A stretch of DNA of 33,842 nt from the NCBI RefSeq assembly GCF_004349235.1, contig NZ_SMKY01000076.1:1-33842 (forward strand). The letters are read 5' to 3'. The position numbers and the translations under genes are program-made. Within the stretch, counting starts at the first letter, position 1; every line of letters starts with the position of its first letter. The notes under the pieces were generated by a model, which saw nothing but the letters and a program-made list of their open reading frames with translations, was not told the DNA's origin and did no database searches. Positions 7,669 through 14,319 of this stretch are shown one piece after another. Origin of the DNA: Actinomadura darangshiensis. GTDB lineage: Bacteria; Actinomycetota; Actinomycetes; Streptosporangiales; Streptosporangiaceae.

Positions 7669-8469
7669 ATGCCACGGGAAGGGACCGGACCGGACTTCAT
7701 CGAGGCGCTGGCCCGGGGCCTCGACGTCATCACCGCCTTCGAGGCGCGCCGGCCGGTCATGACGCTGGCGCAGGTCGCGGAGGCCACCGGACTGGCCCGC
7801 CCGACCGCCCGCCGCATCCTGCTCACCCTCCGGGAACTCGGGTACGTGCGCGCGGACGACGGCGGCTACGCCCTCACCCCGCGCGTCCTCGGCCTCGGCG
7901 TCGCCTACGTCCGCTCGCTGGGCCTGTGGGACGTCGCGCGCCCCCACATGGAACGGCTGGTCGCCCGGACGAACGAGTCGTGCTCGATCGCGCAGCTCGA
8001 CGGGTCCGACATCGTCTACGTGGCCCGGGTCGCCGTCCCGAAGATCGTGGCGCTGGCGGTGCAGATCGGCACGCGGTTCCCGGCGCTGCAGACCTCGCTC
8101 GGCAAGGTGCAGCTCGCCGCGCTCGACTCCGCCGACGTCGACCGGATCCTCGCCGAGCCGACCCGCTCCGGCCTGGAGCCCCGCGTCCACCTCTCCAGGG
8201 AGGAGCGGGACGCGGAGCTGCGCGAGGTCCGGGCGCGCGGCTGGGCGCTGACCGACGAGCAGCTCGCGCGCGGCATCCGCTCGGTGGCGGCGCCCCTGCG
8301 GGACGGCTCCGGCAAGGTCGTTGCGGGCATCAACGTGAACACGCACGCCGCCGAGACGCCCGTCGAGCAGCTGCTGGAGGAGCACCTCCCGATGCTCCTG
8401 CACACGGCGGGGGAGATCAGCGCCGACTTCGCGCGGCTGGAGACCGTCCCGCAGGTCACCGCGGGGTGA
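7669..8469 (+). CDS. IclR-family transcriptional regulator
   Basis: A 266-residue IclR protein. It has an N-terminal winged helix-turn-helix (ALARGLDVITAF, MTLAQVAEATGLARPTARRILLTLRELGYV) and a C-terminal effector domain (MERLVARTNESCSIAQLDGSDIVYVARV, GTRFPALQTSLGKVQLAA, RGIRSVAAPLRDGSGKVVAGINV). The sequence style is that of the PcaR/PcaU/PobR branch, which controls aromatic catabolism and senses aromatic acids or their products. The ATG at 7669 follows GGGGG at a suitable distance. The 3' end overlaps the convergent MDR gene by 14 bp. It probably governs the ring-cleavage operons on either side; an operator-like repeat covers its own -10. Confidence 0.94.
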   Translation: MPREGTGPDFIEALARGLDVITAFEARRPVMTLAQVAEATGLARPTARRILLTLRELGYVRADDGGYALTPRVLGLGVAYVRSLGLWDVARPHMERLVARTNESCSIAQLDGSDIVYVARVAVPKIVALAVQIGTRFPALQTSLGKVQLAALDSADVDRILAEPTRSGLEPRVHLSREERDAELREVRARGWALTDEQLARGIRSVAAPLRDGSGKVVAGINVNTHAAETPVEQLLEEHLPMLLHTAGEISADFARLETVPQVTAG

Positions 8470-9412
8470 GGACGATCCGTCCCGCCGCCGACCCTTCCGC
8501 CTGACGCCGCCACGCCGCCGCCGCGTCCTTCAGCGGGACCGTCTCATGCGCGACGCTCAGCTTCCCGGACGCGGCCTGCCCGGCCACGAACGCGATCGAG
8601 GACGCCCGCTGCTCAGGCGTCAGCTCGTTGTTGGTGTAGCCGAGCAGCCGCAGCGACTTGCCGCGGATGACCGACGACTCGATCGGGCACGTCTCGTCCG
8701 CCGAGCCACCGAGGTTGACGAGCCGGCCGCCGGGACGCAGCGTCCGCGCCGCTGCCGCCGCCGGAGCGCCGAACAGCGGATCGAGGACCAGGTCGACCGG
8801 CCCGTCGGCGGCATCGGCGAACCGCCGCGCCAGCTCGGCCGCGTCGCCGGTGCCGAGCGCGACGACCGCGTCCGCCCCGGCCCGCCCGGCCCGTTCGCGG
8901 GCGCCCGCCGAACGCGCCGCGGCGATGACCCGCCGCGCGCCCGCCGTCCGGGCGAGCTGGACGGCGGCCTGGCCGACGACGCCGCCCGCGCCCAGCACCA
9001 CGACCTGCTCACCGGCGGCCAGCCCGCCGCGCCAGGTCAGCGCCATGTGCGCGGCGACGGCCGACAGCCCGAGCGCGGCCAGCAGGACGGGATCGACGCC
9101 GTCCGGCAGCCCGACCAGCTCCGCCTCCGGGACGGCCGCGGCCTCCGCCATGCTCCCGTCGCCCGGCGCCATCCCGGCCGGGGTCGGGAACCAGACCGTC
9201 CGTCCCTCGTACGTCCCGACCCCCTGGACGCCCGGCACATACGGCATCGCCGGCGTCCCGAAGTAGGACGTCCCGGTCGCGCACAGCAGGTCGAGCGGTG
9301 TGATCGGCGCGGCGAGGACGTCCACGAGCACCTCGCCGCCCCCGGCCACGGGCGGCTTCCGGTCGTCCACCACGGGCGGACGTCCCGGCTCCCTGATCTC
9401 GGCGGCTCGCAT
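8456..9412 (-). CDS. Zinc-free MDR-family NADPH:quinone reductase-like oxidoreductase
   Basis: A 318-residue medium-chain dehydrogenase/reductase. The N-terminal GroES-like domain carries PITPLDLLCATG and YVPGVQGVG, and the Rossmann domain has GAGGVVGQAAVQLA near residue 146 and DLVLDPLFG. No structural zinc cysteines are seen, so it resembles quinone reductases and enoyl reductases rather than alcohol dehydrogenases. It is last of a five-gene minus-strand operon after LigA, four bases downstream, with weak ribosome-site signal consistent with coupling. A role in reducing an unsaturated intermediate of the ring-cleavage pathway is possible but not shown. Confidence 0.85.
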   Translation of the reverse strand: MRAAEIREPGRPPVVDDRKPPVAGGGEVLVDVLAAPITPLDLLCATGTSYFGTPAMPYVPGVQGVGTYEGRTVWFPTPAGMAPGDGSMAEAAAVPEAELVGLPDGVDPVLLAALGLSAVAAHMALTWRGGLAAGEQVVVLGAGGVVGQAAVQLARTAGARRVIAAARSAGARERAGRAGADAVVALGTGDAAELARRFADAADGPVDLVLDPLFGAPAAAAARTLRPGGRLVNLGGSADETCPIESSVIRGKSLRLLGYTNNELTPEQRASSIAFVAGQAASGKLSVAHETVPLKDAAAAWRRQAEGSAAGRIVLTPR

Positions 9413-9416
9413 CGGC

Positions 9417-9779
9417 TCAGGTCGCGATGTCGGGGTAGGGGAGTGTGACGTGCGAGACGCGCCGCGCGTACTCCAGCTGGAACCCGAGCGGTTCGTCGTG
9501 GTCGCGCTCGAACATCGCGATGAACAGCGTCAGCGTCAGGAACGGGTGCGCGCCCAGCTCGAACAGCTTCGGGTAGTCGTGCCCGGCGAGCGCGGCCCGC
9601 TCGTCGTCGTCGAACCGCAGCCAGGTGGACGACTCGCCGCCGTGGCAGTTGATGATGCGGTTGGCCTGCTCCTCCTCCCACCACGCCACCGTCGCCACCG
9701 GCTCGTCCCGGTAGCGTTCGACGAGGCCGGGGTCGCGGTCGACGGTGTAGAGGAACTTGTTCAGCAGGTACTTGCTCAC
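9417..9779 (-). CDS. Class III extradiol dioxygenase alpha subunit (LigA-like)
   Basis: A 120-residue all-helical protein resembling LigA of protocatechuate 4,5-dioxygenase: YLLNKFLYTVDRDPGLVERY near the start matches the LigA YNLNQF helix, and the later ERAALAGHDYPKLFELGAHPF matches the cap-helix region. In the known enzyme the alpha subunit covers the active site of LigB and completes it. It starts at GTG 9779, overlapping the LigB stop by four bases, so the two subunits are translationally coupled. A separate middle insertion (AWWEEEQANRIINCHGGESS) is not something I recognise from LigA. Confidence 0.85.
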   Translation of the reverse strand: MSKYLLNKFLYTVDRDPGLVERYRDEPVATVAWWEEEQANRIINCHGGESSTWLRFDDDERAALAGHDYPKLFELGAHPFLTLTLFIAMFERDHDEPLGFQLEYARRVSHVTLPYPDIAT

Positions 9780-10639
9780 TGGCCGGCTCCGTTCGGGTAC
9801 CAGGTGAAGTAGGCCTCCATGGTGTGGAACAGGTCGTAGGTGTCGACGTAGTCGGCTTTGCGGCCCTCGCCCGCGACGCCCATCATCAGCATGAAGTCCA
9901 TGAAGCCGTGGGTGGCGTTACCGGGCGCGTGCAGGCTGTCGAGGGTCACCTCGGCGAGGCAGCCCTCGATGTCGCCGGACGAGATCCACTCCACGGCCTT
10001 CGCGTCGAATTCGGGGTCGGGCCCGTGCGGGCCGAACTGGCGCGGACCGCCCAGCTCCAGCGACAGGTGCCCGGTGCCGATGACCGCGACCCGCTGGTTC
10101 CCCGGCCACGACTCGACCAGCTCCCGGATCGTCCGCCCCAGCTGGACGAACCGTTTCGGCCGCGGCAGCGGCGGCGCGAAGATGTTGGTGTAGACGGGGA
10201 CGATCGGCAGGTCGTTCTGCGGCCGCAGCGTGATGATCGGGCACGTGATCGAGTGGTCGATGCGCAGCTCGTTGGAGAACGCCAGGTCGAAACCGGCGTC
10301 CAGGCCTTCGCGCAGCAGGTAGGCCGACAGGTCCTCCTGCCCCCTCATCTGCATCCTGGGCAGGCCGAACTCGCGTTCCTCGTTGTACCAGTTCGCGTCG
10401 TAGAACGGCGCCTTGCCGATGAGGAACTGCGGCATGTTGTCCAGCCACAGCTGGTGGAAGTGGTCGGAGCCGACCATCACCAGGACGTCCGGCCGGGCCT
10501 TCGTCAGCGTCTCGCGGAACGCCTCGACCTTGCGGACCCACTCGTCCGCGAAGTCGGGGCGGTCCTCGCCGGCCGACGTGCTCGCGCGGTAGTAGAAGGG
10601 GTGGTGGGTCGAAGCGATCACAGCGACCAGTTCAGCCAT
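9776..10639 (-). CDS. Class III extradiol dioxygenase beta subunit-like protein (LigB superfamily), atypical active site
   Basis: A 287-residue LigB-superfamily protein. His12 (STHHP), His60 (GSDHFH) and His129 (IDHS) match His12, His61 and His127 of Sphingobium LigB as I recall its sequence. At the Fe-ligand Glu242 position this protein appears to have Gly245 in NATHGFMDF, and at the acid/base His195 position it has Leu194, with a His (H191) three residues earlier in GTGHLSLELGGPR. The ring-cleaving role is therefore likely by family and by pairing with LigA, but the metal site may differ. A GGAG ribosome site precedes the ATG. It overlaps the citryl-CoA-lyase-like gene by 8 bp and LigA by 4 bp. 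Confidence 0.85.
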   Translation of the reverse strand: MAELVAVIASTHHPFYYRASTSAGEDRPDFADEWVRKVEAFRETLTKARPDVLVMVGSDHFHQLWLDNMPQFLIGKAPFYDANWYNEEREFGLPRMQMRGQEDLSAYLLREGLDAGFDLAFSNELRIDHSITCPIITLRPQNDLPIVPVYTNIFAPPLPRPKRFVQLGRTIRELVESWPGNQRVAVIGTGHLSLELGGPRQFGPHGPDPEFDAKAVEWISSGDIEGCLAEVTLDSLHAPGNATHGFMDFMLMMGVAGEGRKADYVDTYDLFHTMEAYFTWYPNGAGQ

Positions 10640-11447
10640 GACGGTCTCCGGGGGAGTAGGGGTCGGGGGCGACGGACCGGTTGTTCAGGTCGACCGACAG
10701 GAAGATCTCGTTGCCGACGGGCCGGCGCAGCTCCTCGGCGAGCTGGCCGATCAGCCCGGCGGTGCGGGCGAGCAGCGCGAACCCGCGCAGCAGCTCCAGC
10801 GGCAGCCCGAGGTCGGCGAGCGCGGCGCCGCACACCCCGGCGCCGTTCAGCGGCAGCGTCTTGCCGAGCACCCCGGGATGGACGCGGCCGATCGCGGCGA
10901 ACAGCGACAGGTGCGGCCCGAACAGGCCCTCCTCGGTCGCGATCTCCATCAGCCGCGGGGTGCGCGGGTCGCCGTCCTTGTGCACGTGGTGGCCGAGGCC
11001 CGGCACGAACCGCCTGGCGTCCCTCTCGGCCTGGACGGTCGCCAGCGCCAGCGCGTCCCAACCCGCGTCGTCGGAGGGGAGCTCGTCGGCCGCGGCGAGG
11101 ACGTCGTGCAGGAAGCGGCCCGTGTCCTCGGTGACGCCGAGGAAGCGGGAGCCGCCGCCGAGCAGCCCGGCGGCGAGGGCGCCCTGCACCGAGTCGGGCG
11201 CCGACAGGTACGTCAGCCGGGTGACGATCGCGGTCGGGGTGAAGCCGTGGTCGGCGAGCGCGGCGAGGACGGCCTCGAACACGCGCGTTTCGCCCGGCGC
11301 GGGCCGCCGCTGCGCCGCCAGCCAGAACGCCAGCTCCCCGAACCCGACCTCCCCCATCACGTCCTCGGCCAGGTCGTGTCCCAGCAGCGTGATCGTCTCG
11401 CGGCTGGACGCGCCCAGCGCGGTCGGGTACTCGCGAGGCTCAACCAC
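10632..11447 (-). CDS. Citryl-CoA lyase-like protein (citrate synthase fold)
   Basis: A 271-residue protein resembling the citryl-CoA lyase/ATP-citrate-lyase C-terminal branch of the citrate synthase superfamily. It has GLGHHVHKDGDPRTPRL (150-165), the His/Asp/Arg-rich active-site motif, and VLGKTLPLNGAGVCGAALADLGLP near 193-216. It is shorter than true citrate synthases (about 370-430), as expected for lyase-type members. Known chemistry is Claisen or retro-Claisen C-C cleavage of a 3-hydroxy tricarboxylate CoA thioester to acetyl-CoA. The start is GTG 11447, with AGGAGG six bases upstream; the longer frame to 11492 is rejected. It overlaps the CoA-transferase and LigB genes by 8 bp each, so the three are co-translated. 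Confidence 0.85.
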   Translation of the reverse strand: MVEPREYPTALGASSRETITLLGHDLAEDVMGEVGFGELAFWLAAQRRPAPGETRVFEAVLAALADHGFTPTAIVTRLTYLSAPDSVQGALAAGLLGGGSRFLGVTEDTGRFLHDVLAAADELPSDDAGWDALALATVQAERDARRFVPGLGHHVHKDGDPRTPRLMEIATEEGLFGPHLSLFAAIGRVHPGVLGKTLPLNGAGVCGAALADLGLPLELLRGFALLARTAGLIGQLAEELRRPVGNEIFLSVDLNNRSVAPDPYSPGDRHG

Positions 11448-12615
11448 GGTCGTCCTCCTGCGGCTCGGACAGCCATTCACGCAGCTCGGCACCGTGCTCG
11501 TCCAGTTCCGGCGGCGGCAGCCGGTACGTCGCCGGCGTCTCGGAGAAGCGGATCGGGTGCCGCGTCGTCGGGACGGCGTGCTCGCCCTCGCCGACCACCA
11601 CGACCGGGTCCAGCTCGAACCGCTCCGCCATCGCGAATCCGCCGTCGATGGTGTTGATCGGGCCGCTCGGCACGCCCGCGTCCACCAGCAGCTCGAACCA
11701 CTCGACCGCGCCGCGCGCCTTCAGCCGCTCCACCAGGATCGGGCGCAGCTCCGCCCGGTTGGCCGTCCGGTCGGCGTTGGTCGCGAAGCGTGGATCGTCC
11801 GGGACGTCCGGGATGTCGAGGACCACGCACAGCTTGCGGAACTGCCCGTCGTTCGCCGCCGTCACGATCAGGTCGTTGTCGGCGGTCGGCAGCGGCTCGT
11901 AGGGGAACACGCTCGGGTGCGCGTTGCCCATCCGGTACGGGACGGTGCCGCCGGCGACGTAGGCGGAGCTGTGGTTGACGAGCCCGGTCAGCGCGGACGA
12001 CAGCAGGTTCACCTCGACGTGCTGGCCCGCGCCGGTCGCGTCCCGGTGCCGCAGCGCGGCCAGGATGCCGATCGCCGCGTGGTTGCCCGCCATCACGTCG
12101 AACACCGAGATGCCCGCCCGGTAGGCAGGGCCGTCCGGGTCGCCGGTCAGGCTCATCAGCCCGGAGATCGCCTGCACCATCAGGTCGTACCCGGGGACGT
12201 GCCGTCCCGCACCCGCCCCGAACCCGGTGATCGAGCTGTACACGATGCCCGGGTTCGCGGCCCGCACCGCGTCGTAGTCGAGCCCGAACCTGGCGAGGCC
12301 GCCCGGCTTGAAGTTCTCGATCAGGACGTCCGCGCGGCGGGCCAGCTCGCGGCCGGCCGCCGCGTCGCCTTCGTTCCGCAGGTCCAGCGCGATCGACCGC
12401 TTGCCCCGGTTGACGCCGAGGTAGTAGGTCGCGGCGTCGCCGCGCGCGGGCGGCGTCCACGACCGGGTGTCGTCGCCCTTCGGGCCCTCCACCTTCACCA
12501 CGTCGGCGCCCAGGTCGGCCAGCAGCATCGTCGCGTAGGGCCCGGCGAGGATCCGGGAGAAGTCCGCCACCAGCACCCCGGACAGCGGCCCCTCGCGCGC
12601 GATGTCGTCCGTCAT
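11440..12615 (-). CDS. Type III (CaiB/BaiF-family) CoA-transferase
   Basis: A 391-residue family III CoA-transferase. Typical segments are VLVADFSRILAGPYATMLLADLGADVVKVE (14-43), RGKRSIALDLR (70-80), the nucleophile Asp144 in PGYDLMVQAISGLMSLTG, and HVEVNLLSSAL. Known enzymes move CoA between carboxylic acids. First gene of the minus-strand operon, it is preceded by AAGGGAG and by a cluster of GTCCGT/ACGGAC half-sites. Directly upstream of a citryl-CoA-lyase-like gene, it probably activates a ring-cleavage-derived carboxylate for retro-Claisen cleavage (inference). Confidence 0.93.
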   Translation of the reverse strand: MTDDIAREGPLSGVLVADFSRILAGPYATMLLADLGADVVKVEGPKGDDTRSWTPPARGDAATYYLGVNRGKRSIALDLRNEGDAAAGRELARRADVLIENFKPGGLARFGLDYDAVRAANPGIVYSSITGFGAGAGRHVPGYDLMVQAISGLMSLTGDPDGPAYRAGISVFDVMAGNHAAIGILAALRHRDATGAGQHVEVNLLSSALTGLVNHSSAYVAGGTVPYRMGNAHPSVFPYEPLPTADNDLIVTAANDGQFRKLCVVLDIPDVPDDPRFATNADRTANRAELRPILVERLKARGAVEWFELLVDAGVPSGPINTIDGGFAMAERFELDPVVVVGEGEHAVPTTRHPIRFSETPATYRLPPPELDEHGAELREWLSEPQEDDRG

Positions 12616-12630
12616 CCGGCTCCCTTGCTC

Positions 12631-12655
12631 GTCCGTTGGACGGACAGTCGTCCGT
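12631..12655. promoter_or_regulatory. Operator-like triple half-site upstream of the CoA-transferase
   Basis: GTCCGT-TGG-ACGGAC-AGTC-GTCCGT gives three 6-bp half-sites starting at 12631, 12640 and 12650. The right part (12641-12655) is CGGACAGTCGTCCGT, matched 14 of 15 by the second copy at 12753-12767. Its position 16-40 bp upstream of the CoA-transferase start fits a repressor or activator site. Confidence 0.55.
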
Positions 12656-12752
12656 CACTACGATTCTGGCATGCCCATATCCAGGGCGGTCAAGTGGTTG
12701 ACACTTTGACTACCGCTGGCAAGAGTGGCCGGATACAGGTTTGACCGTAGAG

Positions 12753-12767
12753 CGGACAGGCGTCCGT
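12753..12767. promoter_or_regulatory. Second copy of the CGGACAGKCGTCCGT operator
   Basis: CGGACAGGCGTCCGT lies 44 bp upstream of the ATZ/TRZ-type amidohydrolase start, just after a -35-like TTGACC (12741-12746). With its twin 112 bp away it suggests that one regulator, probably the nearby IclR protein, controls both divergent units. Confidence 0.55.
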
Positions 12768-12810
12768 ACTGCTTCCGGCGGTCGTGTCCCGAGGACGAGG
12801 AGTGCAAGCG

Positions 12811-14244
12811 ATGAGCGAGTTCGAGCCGGGCCGTCCCCTGGTGCTGCGCGGCGGGACCGTGCTGCCGATGACCGACGGGCGCGAGGTCCTGGACCGCGCC
12901 GACGTCCTCATCGAGGGCGACCGGATCACCGCGGTCGGCCCGGACCTGCCGGTGCCGGACGGCACCGCCGAGATCGACGCGTCCGGCGGCATCGTCATGC
13001 CCGGGATGATCGACACCCACCGGCACATGTGGCAGACCGCGATGCGCGGCTACGGTGCCGACTGGACGCTGACCCAGTACTTCGTCTGGTACTACCTGGA
13101 GCACGGCAAGCGGTTCCGGCCCGACGACGTCCACGCCGGGAACGTCCTCGCCGCACTGGAGGCCATCGACGCGGGCGTCACCACGGTCGTCGACTGGTCG
13201 CACGGCCTGCAGACCCTCGACCACGCCGACGCCGCCGTCGACGCGCTGCGCTCGGTGCCCGGACGGTTCGTCCTCGCCTACGGCAACATCCAGGCGCCGC
13301 CCGCCGAGTGGACCGGGACGCAGGAGTTCCGCGACTTCGCCGGCAAGCTCATCGGCGGCGACATGCTCGGCTTCCAGATCGCGTTCGACGTGGTCGGCGA
13401 CCCGTCCTTCCCGGAGAAGCCCGCGTTCGAGGTCGCCCGCGACCTCGGCGTCCCCGTCACCACCCACGCCGGGGTGTGGGGCGCGACCAGCGACGAGGGC
13501 ATCAAGCAGATGCACGACCACGGCTTCATGACGCCCGAGACGGTGTACGTGCACGCGGCGTCCCTGTCCGCCGACTCCTACCACCGCATCGCCGCCACCG
13601 GCGGCTCCATCTCCGTCTCCACCGAGAGCGAGCAGAGCGCCGGCCAGGGCTACCCGCCCACCTGGGTGCTCCGCACGCACGACATCCCGGTGTCGCTGTC
13701 GATGGACACGAGCGTCTGGTGGAGCGGCGACCTGTTCTCCGCCATGCGGACCACGCTCGGCGCCGACCGCTGCCGCATGCACCTGGAGGCGCACAACCAG
13801 GGCGACACGGTCACGCATTGCAGCCTGCGCGCCGACCAGGTCGTCGAGTGGGCCACCCGCGGCGGCGCCCGGACGCTCGGCCGCGACGACCTCGGCAGCC
13901 TCGAACCCGGCAAGAAGGCCGATGTCGTCCTGATCAAGAACGACGACTCGCCGGTGTCGTTCCCCGTCCTCAACCCCTACGGGCACGTCGCGTTCCAGGC
14001 GCAGCGCGGGGACGTCCACACCGTCGTCGTGGACGGGCGCGTCGTGAAGCACGACCACCGCCTGGTCGGCGCCGACCTCGCCGCCGCCCGCCGCGAGATC
14101 GAGGCCACGGTCGAGTACCTGCGCTCGTCGATGGGCGAGGAGGCGTGGGTGGCGGGCATGCACCCGGAGGTCCCCGAGGCGAAGGTCCTCGACAATCCCT
14201 ACACCTACACCGATTACCGCAGCGCCTCCACGCACACCCGCTGA
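12811..14244 (+). CDS. Amidohydrolase family protein (ATZ/TRZ-like hydrolase or deaminase)
   Basis: A 477-residue metal-dependent hydrolase of the Amidohydro_1 type. It shows the N-terminal beta-sandwich (LVLRGGTVLPMTDG), MIDTHRHMW with HxH, HAGVWG, VHAASLS, the catalytic-site Asp in SMDTSVWW, and the C-terminal LGSLEPGKKADVVLI with VVVDGRVV, hallmarks of the ATZ/TRZ and 5-methylthioadenosine/guanine deaminase group. Known members remove amino or chloro groups from N-rich rings or hydrolyse cyclic amides. The ATG at 12811 follows GAGGACGAGGAG; the in-frame start at 12784 is less likely. Divergent from the CoA-transferase operon and sharing its operator motif, it presumably works in the same pathway, but the reaction is not evident. 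Confidence 0.9.
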   Translation: MSEFEPGRPLVLRGGTVLPMTDGREVLDRADVLIEGDRITAVGPDLPVPDGTAEIDASGGIVMPGMIDTHRHMWQTAMRGYGADWTLTQYFVWYYLEHGKRFRPDDVHAGNVLAALEAIDAGVTTVVDWSHGLQTLDHADAAVDALRSVPGRFVLAYGNIQAPPAEWTGTQEFRDFAGKLIGGDMLGFQIAFDVVGDPSFPEKPAFEVARDLGVPVTTHAGVWGATSDEGIKQMHDHGFMTPETVYVHAASLSADSYHRIAATGGSISVSTESEQSAGQGYPPTWVLRTHDIPVSLSMDTSVWWSGDLFSAMRTTLGADRCRMHLEAHNQGDTVTHCSLRADQVVEWATRGGARTLGRDDLGSLEPGKKADVVLIKNDDSPVSFPVLNPYGHVAFQAQRGDVHTVVVDGRVVKHDHRLVGADLAAARREIEATVEYLRSSMGEEAWVAGMHPEVPEAKVLDNPYTYTDYRSASTHTR

Positions 14245-14262
14245 CCGCCGAACCGGGGCCGG

Positions 14263-14313
14263 ATGTCGTAAAGTCGACATTTACTTGACGCTTCTCAACA
14301 ATTCTGAATAGTT
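14263..14313 (+). promoter_or_regulatory. Promoter and operator of the acyl-CoA ligase gene
   Basis: ATGTCG-taaagt-CGACAT (14263-14280) is a 6-bp-arm inverted repeat immediately before a -35-like TTGACG (14285-14290). The best -10 is TAGTTT (14309-14314, 18-bp spacer), which would start RNA at about the ATG at 14320. No Shine-Dalgarno sequence is seen, so the mRNA is probably leaderless. Confidence 0.5.
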
Positions 14314-14319
14314 TCGAGC

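Noticed and set aside
7134..8469. Single 404-codon frame spanning MaoC and IclR genes
   Set aside because: It begins in a shadow frame inside MaoC; true IclR homology and ribosome site start at 7669.
12661..12730. Imperfect repeat CAAGTG..CACTTTG and TTGACA near 12691-12710 as a promoter
   Set aside because: No acceptable -10 at 16-18 bp; kept only as part of the regulatory gap.
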